Source of the DNA: an uncultured Lachnospiraceae bacterium
GTDB taxonomy: Bacteria; Bacillota; Clostridia; Lachnospirales; Lachnospiraceae
Direction of reading: 5' to 3'
Assembly: GCA_910577045.1 (NCBI GenBank)
Contig: CAJTLB010000003.1
Location: forward strand, 191,009-255,008
DNA: 64,000 bases
This document shows, in pieces, positions 35,974 through 44,966 of the stretch. Positions within the stretch are counted from its first letter, which is position 1. Every line of letters begins with the position of its first letter. The notes beneath the pieces are model-generated. The model had not been told where the DNA came from, did not search any database, and was given only the letters and a program-made list of their open reading frames with translations. A program made the position numbers and the translations under genes.

Positions 35974-36336
35974 ATGAATGAAATTTTAAACCAAGAAAAG
36001 TCTATATATTTACAAATTAGTGAAATGATAGAGAATGATATTATAAGGGATATTATATTAGAAGAAGAAAAGGTGCCAAGTACAAATGATTTGGCAAAGC
36101 TGTATGCAATTAATCCTGCGACAGCAGCAAAGGGAATCAATATATTAGTAGACAGGGGAATCTTATACAAGAAAAGAGGAATAGGGATGTTTGTGGCAAC
36201 AGGGGCAAAAACAATAATTCAAAAAAGGCGGCGTGAGGAATTTAATGAGAAGTTTATTAAAAAACTATTAATTGAAGCAGAGAGTATTGGGATTACAAAA
36301 GCGGAACTGATTCATATGATTGAGGAAAACCCATAA
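35974..36336 (+). CDS. GntR family regulator, YtrA subfamily
   Basis: 120 residues. N-terminal winged helix with SIYLQISEMIENDIIRDIIL, EEEKVPSTNDLAKLYAINPA and TAAKGINILVDRGILYKKRG is typical of GntR proteins; the short 45-residue tail with GMFVATGAKTI assigns it to the YtrA subfamily, which controls adjacent ABC exporters. GGGAG lies upstream. It likely binds the inverted repeat at 35919-35940 and represses this operon; YtrA-type repressors respond to cell-wall antibiotics such as ramoplanin in Bacillus (family knowledge). Confidence 0.9.
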   Translation: MNEILNQEKSIYLQISEMIENDIIRDIILEEEKVPSTNDLAKLYAINPATAAKGINILVDRGILYKKRGIGMFVATGAKTIIQKRRREEFNEKFIKKLLIEAESIGITKAELIHMIEENP

Positions 36337-36400
36337 AAGGAAGTAGGGTTTGGAGGAGTTAAGGAACAGGGAAAATAGAAACAGAAATGAGGAAAAATAG

Positions 36401-37288
36401 ATGAGTGAAGAAAAATTAATTGCTAAAAATCTTGTAAAGACATATGGAAAAAAAGAAGTACTCCATGGAATTGATTTAGAGTTAGAAAAAGGTAAGATAT
36501 ATGGATTAATTGGAAGAAATGGTGCTGGGAAAACTACTTTACTTTCCATTTTGTCAGCCCAGAACCTTGCTACAAAAGGAAGTATTACTTGTAATGGGCT
36601 GCCGGTCTGGGAAAACCGGAAAGCCCTTGACCATATATGTTTTTCTAGGGAATTAAACCCTGTTACAGGATATGGGCAGAATACTTATAAGGTAAAAGAT
36701 TATTTAAAGGCAGCATCTATTTATATGCCAAATTGGGATAAGGAATTAGCAGAACGTCTATTAAAAGAATTTGAATTAGATAAGAAAAAAAGAATTTCCC
36801 GTCTTTCTAAAGGGATGATGTCTATGGTGACAATTATTATTGCATTGGCTAGTAAAGCGGATTATACTTTTTTGGATGAGCCGGTTGCAGGGCTTGATGT
36901 AGTAATGAGGGAATATTTTTACCAAGTACTTTTAGATGAATTTACAAATAGCGGGCGGACATTTGTAATTTCTACCCATATTATTGAAGAGGCTTCTGAT
37001 ATATTTGAAGAAGTAGTAATGTTGGATAAAGGGAAGATTATTTTAAAGGAAAATACACAGGAGCTTTTAGAGAGAAGTTATCATATTAGTGGAAAGATAG
37101 AAGCAGTAGATGAATTTACAAAGGGGCTTAAAACATTCCATGAAGAAAAAATGGGTAGGAGCAAAGGCGTTATGGTACTTGTAGAGCCTGGTAAAGAGCT
37201 AATAGGAAGTGCAGATGTGACAGTCCAGCCAATAAATTTACAGCAAATCTTTGTGGCAATGTGTGGCAGGGAGGCGGTGCAGTCATGA
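36401..37288 (+). CDS. ABC transporter ATP-binding protein (YtrB-like)
   Basis: 295 residues. Walker A GLIGRNGAGKTT, signature SRLSKGMMSMVT, Walker B DYTFLDEPVAGLD, and H-loop VISTHIIEEA are all present. Lacks membrane segments, so it works with the two permeases that follow. Its stop overlaps the next ATG by 4 bases (ATGA), showing translational coupling. Part of the YtrA-regulated exporter set; likely drug or envelope-stress related. Confidence 0.92.
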   Translation: MSEEKLIAKNLVKTYGKKEVLHGIDLELEKGKIYGLIGRNGAGKTTLLSILSAQNLATKGSITCNGLPVWENRKALDHICFSRELNPVTGYGQNTYKVKDYLKAASIYMPNWDKELAERLLKEFELDKKKRISRLSKGMMSMVTIIIALASKADYTFLDEPVAGLDVVMREYFYQVLLDEFTNSGRTFVISTHIIEEASDIFEEVVMLDKGKIILKENTQELLERSYHISGKIEAVDEFTKGLKTFHEEKMGRSKGVMVLVEPGKELIGSADVTVQPINLQQIFVAMCGREAVQS

Positions 37289-37935
37289 AAGGATTAGGAA
37301 GAAGTATCCGGTACTGGTTTTTTTATATGGAACAGACATTTCTTGTGTTGTTAGCGGTAGGGGCCATAGTATCAACCTTCCAAGTATATATGTTGGGAGA
37401 AGAAACAGCAAATAAGGTTGTTTCAGCCTATATTCCTATGATGGGATGCATTTCTATTATAGCTATTTTAATGAGTGCCGCTACGTATTTTATTCCGCAG
37501 TCCCTTTCTAGCGGAGGGACAAGAAAAGAAATTTTTGCAGGAATGGAGTTAGTAGTACACGGAATATTATTTCAAATGCTATTAATCGCTATTGTTTTGC
37601 AAAGGATCTTTTATCCAAATAATTCTAGTATAAACCTTATTAGTATATGTACAATACAATATCTTTTTTGTTGCGGAATAGGGAATCTTCTTTGTGCAGC
37701 TAGTTTAAAATTTGGGGCAAAAAGTGGGATGGTAATTTATATTATCGTGGTAGTTGTAATAGCAGTAGGGATGACAATGGTAAGTATTTCTACTGTTCCA
37801 GGCAAAAAGGCTTTTATAACAATAGAAGAATCTTATCAAGGAATAGAATATATTATTTTATTAGGCAGTATTTTATTAGATATTATTATGATGGCAGGAT
37901 GTTACCTTTCTATACGTAAATATGAAGTTCGTTAA
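37285..37935 (+). CDS. ABC-2 type membrane protein of GntR operon
   Basis: 216 residues with about six hydrophobic helices (about 16-36, 52-72, 95-110, 120-140, 150-170 and 190-210). ATG at 37285 overlaps the ATPase stop and has GGGAGG upstream; the in-frame GTG at 37261 was rejected. Weakly conserved permease type; no named family member recognised. Together with 37971-38687 it forms the membrane channel. Confidence 0.8.
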   Translation: MKGLGRSIRYWFFYMEQTFLVLLAVGAIVSTFQVYMLGEETANKVVSAYIPMMGCISIIAILMSAATYFIPQSLSSGGTRKEIFAGMELVVHGILFQMLLIAIVLQRIFYPNNSSINLISICTIQYLFCCGIGNLLCAASLKFGAKSGMVIYIIVVVVIAVGMTMVSISTVPGKKAFITIEESYQGIEYIILLGSILLDIIMMAGCYLSIRKYEVR

Positions 37936-37970
37936 TAGGATAAAATAATTGAGGAAGAAGGCTGTGGTGA

Positions 37971-38687
37971 ATGATAGGGAAAGTATGGAAAATGGGCCTT
38001 TCGGGGTTATTATGGACATTGGCAATTATAGTAGGGATGTGGCTTTTTGGAATGGGGATGGTGGCAGTCCTTATCCTTGTTTTAAAGCAAGATAGTTATA
38101 TGATAATTGGTTCTTGTATAGCAATATTAGTATGGTTTATGGTTTCTATTTTGGCAGATTCCCTTACTTTGGAAAAACAATTTAGCCTTGCAGTTGGTAT
38201 GGGAAGGACTAGGAAAGAATTTTTAGTAGTACGTTATATTGTGCAAGTAATCAATACAGTTATTGGGATTCTTGTGTTAATAGCAGTTTATAGGGTGGAA
38301 GTGATATTGGGGAAGGTATGTTATCGAAATTTAGTTTGTGAATCTGATCCGGTAGGTGCATTAATAAATATTTATATGATTTTACCAATAATATTTTTAC
38401 TACCAATCATTAGCTTTTTTATAGGGATGCTTTTAATCAGATTCCAGAAAAAGGCATATTGGGCAATTTGGTTTATTTGTGTAATAGGAGCCCCGTTTTC
38501 AAAGATAATTATAGAAAATTTAGTAAAATATCCAGATAGCTTGCTGTCTCGTATAGTGAAGGGAATAGGAATAATAATACAAAAGATAGGGGAAATAGGG
38601 CAGATGGGTATATTGTGCATAATAGGATTACTTTTGGTATTAGTTACTTATTTGGTATTAAAAAAACAAGAAGTTACACAATTTTAA
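37971..38687 (+). CDS. Second ABC membrane protein of GntR operon
   Basis: 238 residues with about six membrane helices. The segment LEKQFSLAVGMGRTRKEFLV is a typical cytoplasmic loop of ABC-2 permeases (MGxxRkeF). GAGGAAGAAGG lies before the start region. Last gene of the operon; a strong bidirectional terminator follows. Confidence 0.8.
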   Translation: MIGKVWKMGLSGLLWTLAIIVGMWLFGMGMVAVLILVLKQDSYMIIGSCIAILVWFMVSILADSLTLEKQFSLAVGMGRTRKEFLVVRYIVQVINTVIGILVLIAVYRVEVILGKVCYRNLVCESDPVGALINIYMILPIIFLLPIISFFIGMLLIRFQKKAYWAIWFICVIGAPFSKIIIENLVKYPDSLLSRIVKGIGIIIQKIGEIGQMGILCIIGLLLVLVTYLVLKKQEVTQF

Positions 38688-38717
38688 CTTAATTAATAAG
38701 GATTTAAAGCACAAAGT

Positions 38718-38750
38718 AAAAAGGCTTTTGGATATTTCAAAAGCCTTTTT
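38718..38750. terminator. Bidirectional terminator between converging genes
   Basis: A 13-bp perfect stem AAAAAGGCTTTTG/CAAAAGCCTTTTT with a 7-base loop. It gives A/T tracts on both strands, serving the ABC operon and the converging HPr-like gene. Confidence 0.9.
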
Positions 38751-38757
38751 ATATGTT

Positions 38758-39012
38758 TTATTTTCCATTCCCCAAAAGCTCTAATATTGCGTCACATGCT
38801 AATTCTTCATCATTGCCAGAAAATACAAGTTCAACTTCTTCGTCTTTACTTAGCTCTGTGCCAAAAATATTTACAATACTTTTTAGGTTCACTGTTTGAT
38901 CTCTAGCATACATGGTAATAGTAGAATGGAACGAGGAGCATTTTTTTGCTATTTCTACTACAAAATCAGGATTTAAAATATCCTGACGGATAATAACTTT
39001 TTTAGAAATCAT
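38758..39012 (-). CDS. HPr-like protein lacking the catalytic histidine
   Basis: 84 residues. The C-terminal half fits HPr (QTVNLKSIVNIFGTELSKDE with the Ser46-type SI after K, then ELVFSGNDEELACDAILELL). The normal active-site loop GLHARPA is replaced by DILNPDFVVEIAKKC, so it has no phospho-acceptor His15, unlike PTS HPr; Crh of Bacillus is similar in that respect but conserves the loop. It may therefore act as a regulatory Ser46-type protein rather than as a phosphocarrier. ATG is preceded by AAAGGCGG. Convergent with the ABC operon. Confidence 0.75.
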   Translation of the reverse strand: MISKKVIIRQDILNPDFVVEIAKKCSSFHSTITMYARDQTVNLKSIVNIFGTELSKDEEVELVFSGNDEELACDAILELLGNGK

Positions 39013-39081
39013 GTCTATACCGCCTTTCTATGGAAAATAAATTTCCGTAATATTCTATATCACAAGTATAGCATATTTTAG

Positions 39082-39110
39082 TTGCAAAATCCATGTATTT
39101 CCATTATAAT
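39082..39110 (+). promoter_or_regulatory. Promoter of cobalamin operon
   Basis: TTGCAA (39082-39087) and TATAAT (39105-39110), spacing 17, just upstream of the riboswitch aptamer. Confidence 0.65.
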
Positions 39111-39129
39111 TAATAAAAGTTGAATACAT

Positions 39130-39300
39130 ATAAGGTGCCAGAGAAGCATATGCTTTGGTCTGGTGAAAAGGGAAACAGGTGTAAGTCCTGTACGAACTCG
39201 TCACTGTAAACAGGGAGTCCTCTGCAAAAGAGTGTCACTGGTGAAAACCGGGAAGGCAGCAGAAGGATAATGATCTGTAAGCCAGGAGACCTGCCTTATA
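39130..39300 (+). ncRNA. Cobalamin (adenosylcobalamin-type) riboswitch
   Basis: The leader contains the sequence family of B12 riboswitches: AAAAGGGAAACAGGTG near 39167, GTGAAAACCGGGAAGG near 39241, and the B12 box GCCAGGAGACCTGCC at 39281-39295. It lies between the promoter and cbiQ. A small hairpin AGGC/GCCT around 39345 follows before the ribosome site GTGGAGG, suggesting control of translation or attenuation. It would reduce expression of the whole cobalt and corrinoid operon when cobalamin is plentiful. Confidence 0.95.
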
Positions 39301-39397
39301 TGAAGTGATGGCAACCACGAGTAATTGGTTTGGCAGGACAGAGGAGGCGTAAGCCTGCTCTTAATCTTCATGCCAAAAGTGGTGTGGAGGTTTTTTT

Positions 39398-40198
39398 ATG
39401 CGAAAAATTCATTCTTATTTTGTAATAGATTATTATTCTTATCGGTCAGGCCTTGGCAGGTGGAACCCTTTACTAAAAATTATATTTACATTAGCAGCCC
39501 TTTTGGCAGTAATTGGGACAGAAGATATCCAGATAGCAGGCATTACATTTTTATGTATGGTGGTTTTGGTAATTAAAATAGGAAAAGTACCATTAGAAGA
39601 GTATGGCAGGCTTTTAATGGTTCCAGCAGTATTTATTGCAACAGGCGCAATAGTTGTGTTGTTACAGTTTGAGGATGGGGGTACATTGTTATGGAAGTGG
39701 CAGAATCCGATACTGGAAGTTTACATTACAAAAGAAAATTTAAAGCGGGCTTCTATTCTTGTGGCAAAATCCTTTTCCGCGGTTAGTGTGTTATATATGT
39801 TAAGCCTTTCTACGCCAATAGGGGAAATTTTACAAGAATTAAAAAAATGGCATATGCCAAGTATAGTTTTAGATTTAATGTATTTAATATACCACTATAT
39901 TTTTATTTTATTAGAAATAAACCATAAACAAAAAGAAGCAGCTAAAGCAAGGCTTGGATATAGGGATTGGAGGACAGCAATAAGGACTTTTGCAAAGGAA
40001 CTGTCAAATTTACTGATTCTTTCTTTGCAAAAATCAAATACATATTTTGATGCTATGGAGGCAAGGGGATATTGTGGGGAATTAAATTTTTTGGTAGAGA
40101 AAAAACCAGTGACCATATCCCAATTGTTAGTGGTAGGATTGTATTTGGCAGGGATCATATTTTTAATACTAAAGAAGTGGCAAGGTTTTTATTTATAA
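39398..40198 (+). CDS. cbiQ: Cobalt ECF transporter T component CbiQ
   Basis: 266 residues with about five membrane helices. C-terminal region has AKARLGYRDW and SNTYFDAMEARGYCG, the A-R-G coupling motifs that contact the ATPase. It couples CbiO to the CbiM/N substrate unit for Co2+ uptake. First gene after the riboswitch; GGAGG 7 bases before ATG. Confidence 0.9.
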   Translation: MRKIHSYFVIDYYSYRSGLGRWNPLLKIIFTLAALLAVIGTEDIQIAGITFLCMVVLVIKIGKVPLEEYGRLLMVPAVFIATGAIVVLLQFEDGGTLLWKWQNPILEVYITKENLKRASILVAKSFSAVSVLYMLSLSTPIGEILQELKKWHMPSIVLDLMYLIYHYIFILLEINHKQKEAAKARLGYRDWRTAIRTFAKELSNLLILSLQKSNTYFDAMEARGYCGELNFLVEKKPVTISQLLVVGLYLAGIIFLILKKWQGFYL

Positions 40199-40228
40199 AA
40201 TAGGTTAAGGAAGGTATGGGCAGAAAAG

Positions 40229-41056
40229 ATGGGGCAGAAAGAAAGGCTATTGGAAATAAAAAAAATAAGCTTTTTTTACGAACAGGGGAAACCTGCTTTA
40301 AAAGATGTAAGCCTTTCTATTGATAAAGGTGAAAAAATTGCTGTATTGGGGGCAAATGGTGCTGGTAAATCTACGTTTTTTTTAACGATTAATGGGGTGC
40401 GGGTGCCACAGGAAGGCAAGATTTTCTATCGGGGAGAAGAGATTGGGAAGAAAAATAGGAAAATTTTGGCGGAACATATTGGGATTGTGTTCCAAGAGGC
40501 AGATAACCAGATTATTGGTTCTACGGTAAAGTCAGAAGTAGCATTTGGGCCTATAAACCAAGGGCTTTCTATAAAAAAAGTGGAAGAACAGACAATAGGG
40601 GCTATGCGTGAAATGGGCATAGAAGAGTGGGGAGACAGGCCGCCACATTATTTAAGCGGCGGGGAAAAGAAAAGGGTTACAATAGCAGATATCTTGGCAA
40701 TGATGCCAGAAATTATTGTGTTTGATGAGCCAACTGCTTCATTAGATCCAGTAAATGTAGATATGTTTGAACAGGTTGCCATGCGTTTATCAAAAGAGGG
40801 AAAAACCGTTTTGGTGTCTACGCATAATGTTGATTTTGCATATCGGTTTGCAGAACGTATATTAGTGTTTGCAGAAGGGCAGTTATTAGCAGATGGAAAT
40901 TCAAATGATATTTTTTCTAACCAAGAATTACTGCAAAAAAACCATTTAAAAAAGCCGATTATTTTAGAAATATATGAACTTTTAAAACGGAAGGGTAAGC
41001 TTGCTAGTGGAATTATGCCAAAAACCTTGGTAGAACTAGAAGCTTTGCTTTTATAA
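40229..41056 (+). CDS. cbiO: Cobalt ECF transporter ATPase CbiO
   Basis: 275 residues. Walker A VLGANGAGKST, Q-loop FQEADNQ, signature YLSGGEKKRV, Walker B IIVFDEPTASLD and H-loop VSTHNVDF are complete. Q-loop ADNQ is typical of ECF-type CbiO proteins. It drives the CbiQ-CbiM-CbiN cobalt importer. The start at 40229 was kept because the nearer ATG at 40216 is too close to the AAGGAAGG site and out of frame. Confidence 0.93.
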   Translation: MGQKERLLEIKKISFFYEQGKPALKDVSLSIDKGEKIAVLGANGAGKSTFFLTINGVRVPQEGKIFYRGEEIGKKNRKILAEHIGIVFQEADNQIIGSTVKSEVAFGPINQGLSIKKVEEQTIGAMREMGIEEWGDRPPHYLSGGEKKRVTIADILAMMPEIIVFDEPTASLDPVNVDMFEQVAMRLSKEGKTVLVSTHNVDFAYRFAERILVFAEGQLLADGNSNDIFSNQELLQKNHLKKPIILEIYELLKRKGKLASGIMPKTLVELEALLL

Positions 41057-41092
41057 ATAATATAGTGTGTATAAGCACAGAAGGAGGATGTT

Positions 41093-41845
41093 ATGTTAAA
41101 AAAGAAGCAAAAAAACATGGCAGTATTGATAGTAGTATGTTTGTTATTTTCTATAATGCCTACAGTAAATGCCATGCACATTATGGAAGGGTATCTTTCG
41201 CCAGGATATTGTATTGCATGGGGCATTTTGTGCTTTCCATTTTTAGTAATGGGATATTTGAACATAAAAAGAAAGTTAAAAGAAAATAAAAGAAATATTA
41301 CGTTATATGCAATGGCTGGAGCGTTTATATTTGTAATTTCTTCTTTAAAAATCCCATCTGTAACAGGCAGTTGTTCTCATATGACAGGGACAGGGCTTGG
41401 CGCAATTTTATTTGGCCCAATGGCTGTAAGTATATTGGGAATTATTGTATTAGTTTTTCAGGCGATTTTATTAGCCCATGGCGGGCTGACGACATTAGGG
41501 GCAAATACATTTTCTATGGCGATAGCAGGGCCGCTTTTAAGCTTTGGTATTTATAAATTATGCCAAAAATTAAAAATAAACCGGCGGGTTAGTGTATTTT
41601 TAGCAGCATGTTTAGGCGATCTGTTTACCTATTGTATTACCAGCGTCCAGCTTGCAATAGCATATCCATCAATGAAAGGTGGCGTATTAGCTTCTATTGG
41701 TAAGTTTTTAGGGGTATTTGCACCAACACAATTACCTTTAGCTGTATTAGAAGGGATATTAACGGTTTTAATTATGATGGCATTGGAAACATATGCAAAG
41801 CCAGAATTGATGTTGGCAGGATTTAATAAAAAGGTGCCAGAATAG
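41093..41845 (+). CDS. cbiM: Cobalt ECF transporter substrate-binding protein CbiM
   Basis: 250 residues. An N-terminal hydrophobic signal ends before MHIMEGYLSPGYCIAWG; mature CbiM/NikM begins MHIMEG, whose first residues and His bind Co2+. Six further helices, with GSCSHMTGTGLGAILFGP containing the second conserved His element. GAAGGAGG precedes the ATG. Works with CbiN, CbiQ and CbiO. Confidence 0.95.
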   Translation: MLKKKQKNMAVLIVVCLLFSIMPTVNAMHIMEGYLSPGYCIAWGILCFPFLVMGYLNIKRKLKENKRNITLYAMAGAFIFVISSLKIPSVTGSCSHMTGTGLGAILFGPMAVSILGIIVLVFQAILLAHGGLTTLGANTFSMAIAGPLLSFGIYKLCQKLKINRRVSVFLAACLGDLFTYCITSVQLAIAYPSMKGGVLASIGKFLGVFAPTQLPLAVLEGILTVLIMMALETYAKPELMLAGFNKKVPE

Positions 41846-41887
41846 AGGGAAGAGTGCATAAAAAGTAGCACAGAAATGAGGGTAAGA

Positions 41888-42193
41888 ATGAAAAAGGAGA
41901 AAAAAGTAGTTTTTATTTTATTGGTACTTGCAGCATGTATTACATTTATTCCTTTATTTGCGTTAAAGGGCGCTGAGTTTGGCGGATCAGATGATGCTGG
42001 TAGCATAATGGTAGAGGAAATTACGGGGGGTTACGAACCATGGGCAGCCCCAGTCTTAGAAACAATAATTCATGGGGAATTGCCAGGGGAAGTAGAAAGT
42101 CTTTTCTTTTGTTTACAAACAGCAATTGGAGTGGGCATAATTGCCTTTTGCATGGGAAGGTTTGTAGAAAGAAAAAAATTGGAAAAGGTTTAA
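41888..42193 (+). CDS. cbiN: Cobalt transporter accessory protein CbiN
   Basis: 101 residues. Two membrane helices (about 6-26 and 78-96) enclose the CbiN loop FGGSDDAGS..EEITGGYEPW. ATG at 41888 preferred to 41876 because GAGGG lies at good spacing before it. CbiN helps load CbiM with cobalt. Ends 5 bases before cbiK. Confidence 0.88.
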   Translation: MKKEKKVVFILLVLAACITFIPLFALKGAEFGGSDDAGSIMVEEITGGYEPWAAPVLETIIHGELPGEVESLFFCLQTAIGVGIIAFCMGRFVERKKLEKV

Positions 42194-42198
42194 AAGTG

Positions 42199-42993
42199 AT
42201 GAAAAAGGGAATTTTAATAGTAAGTTTCGGGACTACATATAAAGAAACAAGGGAGAAAAATATTAATCGGATTGTAGATTGTGTAAAAGAGCATTTTCCA
42301 GATTATCTTGTGTATCAATCTTTTTCTAGTGAAAAAATTAGAAAAATTTTAAGTGCCAGGGATAATGAGCTTGTCCCTGGTATTTTAGAGGCGTTAGACA
42401 GTTTACAAAAACAGGGCATTACACATTTATATGTATTGCCAACACATATTATTGATGGAATAGAGAATAATCGGTTAAGGCAGATTTTACAAGGGCAGAA
42501 GGAAAGATTTGAAGAGATCCATATGGCGCAGGTGCTTCTTGGGGATAAGGGGGATTATAAAGAAGCGGTATGCGCAGTATGGGAAGAGCTGGAAATAGGG
42601 CAAGAAGATATGGTGGTTTTTATGGGCCATGGGACATCCCACCAAGCCGATTGTAGTTATAAGATATTAGAAGAAACTTGGGAAGAAGTAACTGGAAAAA
42701 AAGGATATGTAGCAACAGTGGAAGGAAGCGTTACAATAGATCAGGTGTTAGGGCAAATAAAACAGGGGCCAAAGCCAAGGCAAATAATATTGGTGCCATT
42801 TATGTTAGTGGCAGGAGAACATGCCAATAAGGATATGGCAGGCGAAAAGGATTCCTTCCAAACATATCTCTGTAAAGAAGGATATCAGACAAAAGTAGTA
42901 TTAAAGGGGCTTGGAGAGTATCCTGGGATTAGAAAAATATATATTCAGCATTTAAAACAAATATTAGAAGAAAATTATGGTATAATCTTATAA
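42199..42993 (+). CDS. cbiK: Sirohydrochlorin cobaltochelatase CbiK
   Basis: 264 residues. Opening KKGILIVSFGTTYKETREKN, then the conserved His elements: VFMGHGTSHQADCSY and LVAGEHANKDMAGE. CbiK inserts Co2+ into sirohydrochlorin in the early-cobalt (anaerobic) B12 pathway. ATG at 42199 is chosen, although the frame is open further upstream inside cbiN. No signal peptide is present, so it is cytoplasmic and uses cobalt delivered by the genes before it. Confidence 0.93.
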   Translation: MKKGILIVSFGTTYKETREKNINRIVDCVKEHFPDYLVYQSFSSEKIRKILSARDNELVPGILEALDSLQKQGITHLYVLPTHIIDGIENNRLRQILQGQKERFEEIHMAQVLLGDKGDYKEAVCAVWEELEIGQEDMVVFMGHGTSHQADCSYKILEETWEEVTGKKGYVATVEGSVTIDQVLGQIKQGPKPRQIILVPFMLVAGEHANKDMAGEKDSFQTYLCKEGYQTKVVLKGLGEYPGIRKIYIQHLKQILEENYGIIL

Positions 42994-43051
42994 AATCAAT
43001 TTTGTTATTAAAGAAAAGAGTAAATAAGAGAAAAGTAGGAGTAAGGATAAT

Positions 43052-43981
43052 ATGGCTAGGTGTAAAAGCTGGAAGAAGATTTTTTGTGGTATAGGGATTC
43101 TATTATTGCTAACTGGTTGTGCTAGAAAAGAAAATATGGCAGAAACACAAGGAATAACATTTACAGATGCGTTAGGGCATACGGTACAAATAGGCAATGT
43201 AGAAAAAACGGCTGTAATGTCAGAGAGCCTTGCTCAGGCATGGTTACTTGCTGGAGGAAACTTAGCAGCAACTACAGAAGATGCAACAGAAATTTTGGAG
43301 TCGTCAACGAATATTGTTGATTTGGGATCATTAAAAAACCCATCTGCAGAAACATTGCTTGCAGAAGATTTTGATTTGGTAATTATGTCTTCTGCTATTG
43401 TAAACCAAGTAAAATTATATGATACTCTTGAGCAGGCAGGAGTGGCAGCGGTATATTTTGATATTGAAACATTTGAAGATTATAAGGGAATGATGGAGAT
43501 TTTAACTGATATAACAGGGAATAAGGAGTTATATCAAGAAAATGTAGGTGAACCAGAAAGTATAATTGCCGAGCAAGTAAAACGGGCAGACGGCAGCAAC
43601 CCTACTATATTGCTCCTTAGGGCATATTCAACAGGGGTTAAGGCAAAAGGAAGCGATACAATGACAGGGCAAATGCTTTCTCAACTGGGCTGTATAAATA
43701 TTGCAGATAATGATCAGGGACTTTTAGAAAATCTTGGTATGGAAGCAATTTTAGAAGCAGATCCAGAATATATTTTTGTCACTACTATGGGAAGTTCAGA
43801 AGAAGCGGCACTTGCCATGGTAGATGAACTTCTTACATCAAATCCCGCTTGGCAGGGATTGAGTGCAATCCAAAAGAACCAATATTATGTTTTAGAGCAA
43901 GAATTATTCCATAATAAACCAAATAACCGATGGGGAGAAAGCTATCAAAAGTTAGCAGATATTTTGTATGGGGAAAAATAA
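43052..43981 (+). CDS. Corrinoid/metal-chelate ABC binding lipoprotein (BtuF/FepB-like)
   Basis: 309 residues. Lipoprotein signal with lipobox LLTGC (Cys about 24). The rest is a Peripla_BP_2-type helical backbone receptor, starting TFTDALGHTVQIG and including VITEDATEILESS-like and YEVLEQELFHNKPNNRWGES segments. Operon position between cbiK and cbiL suggests corrinoid (cobamide or cobinamide) rather than ferric siderophore cargo, but this is inference. GGAG site upstream; overlaps the permease by 14 bases. Confidence 0.85.
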   Translation: MARCKSWKKIFCGIGILLLLTGCARKENMAETQGITFTDALGHTVQIGNVEKTAVMSESLAQAWLLAGGNLAATTEDATEILESSTNIVDLGSLKNPSAETLLAEDFDLVIMSSAIVNQVKLYDTLEQAGVAAVYFDIETFEDYKGMMEILTDITGNKELYQENVGEPESIIAEQVKRADGSNPTILLLRAYSTGVKAKGSDTMTGQMLSQLGCINIADNDQGLLENLGMEAILEADPEYIFVTTMGSSEEAALAMVDELLTSNPAWQGLSAIQKNQYYVLEQELFHNKPNNRWGESYQKLADILYGEK

Positions 43982-44954
43982 GAAAAATAGATATATTATT
44001 ATAGGATTATTTGTTTTGGCTTTCATTTCTGTAATAATTAGTCTATTTTGTGGGGCAGCATCAGTGACAATAACAGATATTATAAAATTGTTGCAAGGCG
44101 GAGAATTAACAAAGGCAGGAAGAATTATGCTGTATGTCCGGCTGCCCCGTGTAGCAGGTGCTGTAATTGCAGGGATGGGCCTTGCGGCTTCAGGGGCCAT
44201 AATACAAATTATTTTAAATAACCCTCTTGCAGGCCCTAATATTATTGGAGTTAATGCAGGCGCAGGGTTTTTTGTAGTATTATGTGGGGTAATGTTCCCA
44301 ACAGCTTATTCTGTGTTACCCTTTGCTGCTTTTATAGGGGCATTTTTAACCGTAATGTTAGTATATTATATTGGAAAAAAAACAGGGGCATCAAAAATAA
44401 CTTTGGTATTGTCTGGAGTGGCAATTAATAGTTTTTTAAATGGGGCAACCGATGCTATTTATACATTAAATGAAGAGTCTTTATTGGCTTCTAATGCGTT
44501 TAAGATTGGCGGGTTATCTAGCATTAATATAAATGTATTAAAAACAGCAGGAATTGTAGTTTTTTTAGTAGTTTTTTTATTAATGTTTTTTTATAATGAA
44601 TTGGAAGTGTTTAGCCTAGGGGAGGAAACAGCGCATACATTGGGGCTTCCCGTAGGATATTACCGTTTCTTTTTTTTATTACTTGCCGCAATAACAGCGG
44701 GGGCTTCGGTAAGTTTTTCAGGGCTTCTTGGGTTTATAGGGCTTTTAGTGCCACATATAGCAAGGCGCATAGCAGGAGAAGAAGTCCGGGATTATCTGTT
44801 AGCCTCTATATTATTAGGGGCTTTGATACTTACCATATGTGATACCATATCACGTACTTTATTTGCACCCTATGAGATCCCAGTTGGGATTATCCTTTCT
44901 TTACTTGGTGCACCATTTTTCTTATGGATTTTATTTCGTTCTAGGGGAAAATAA
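43968..44954 (+). CDS. FecCD/BtuC-type ABC permease
   Basis: 328 residues, 10 membrane helices. RLPRVAGAVIAGMGLAASGA, NNPLAGPNIIGVNAGAG and SFSGLLGFIGLLVPHIARRI are BtuC/FecC signatures. Forms the channel of the importer with the preceding binding protein and following ATPase. Confidence 0.93.
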   Translation: MGKNKKNRYIIIGLFVLAFISVIISLFCGAASVTITDIIKLLQGGELTKAGRIMLYVRLPRVAGAVIAGMGLAASGAIIQIILNNPLAGPNIIGVNAGAGFFVVLCGVMFPTAYSVLPFAAFIGAFLTVMLVYYIGKKTGASKITLVLSGVAINSFLNGATDAIYTLNEESLLASNAFKIGGLSSININVLKTAGIVVFLVVFLLMFFYNELEVFSLGEETAHTLGLPVGYYRFFFLLLAAITAGASVSFSGLLGFIGLLVPHIARRIAGEEVRDYLLASILLGALILTICDTISRTLFAPYEIPVGIILSLLGAPFFLWILFRSRGK

Positions 44955-44966
44955 AAGGAGAGTTAT

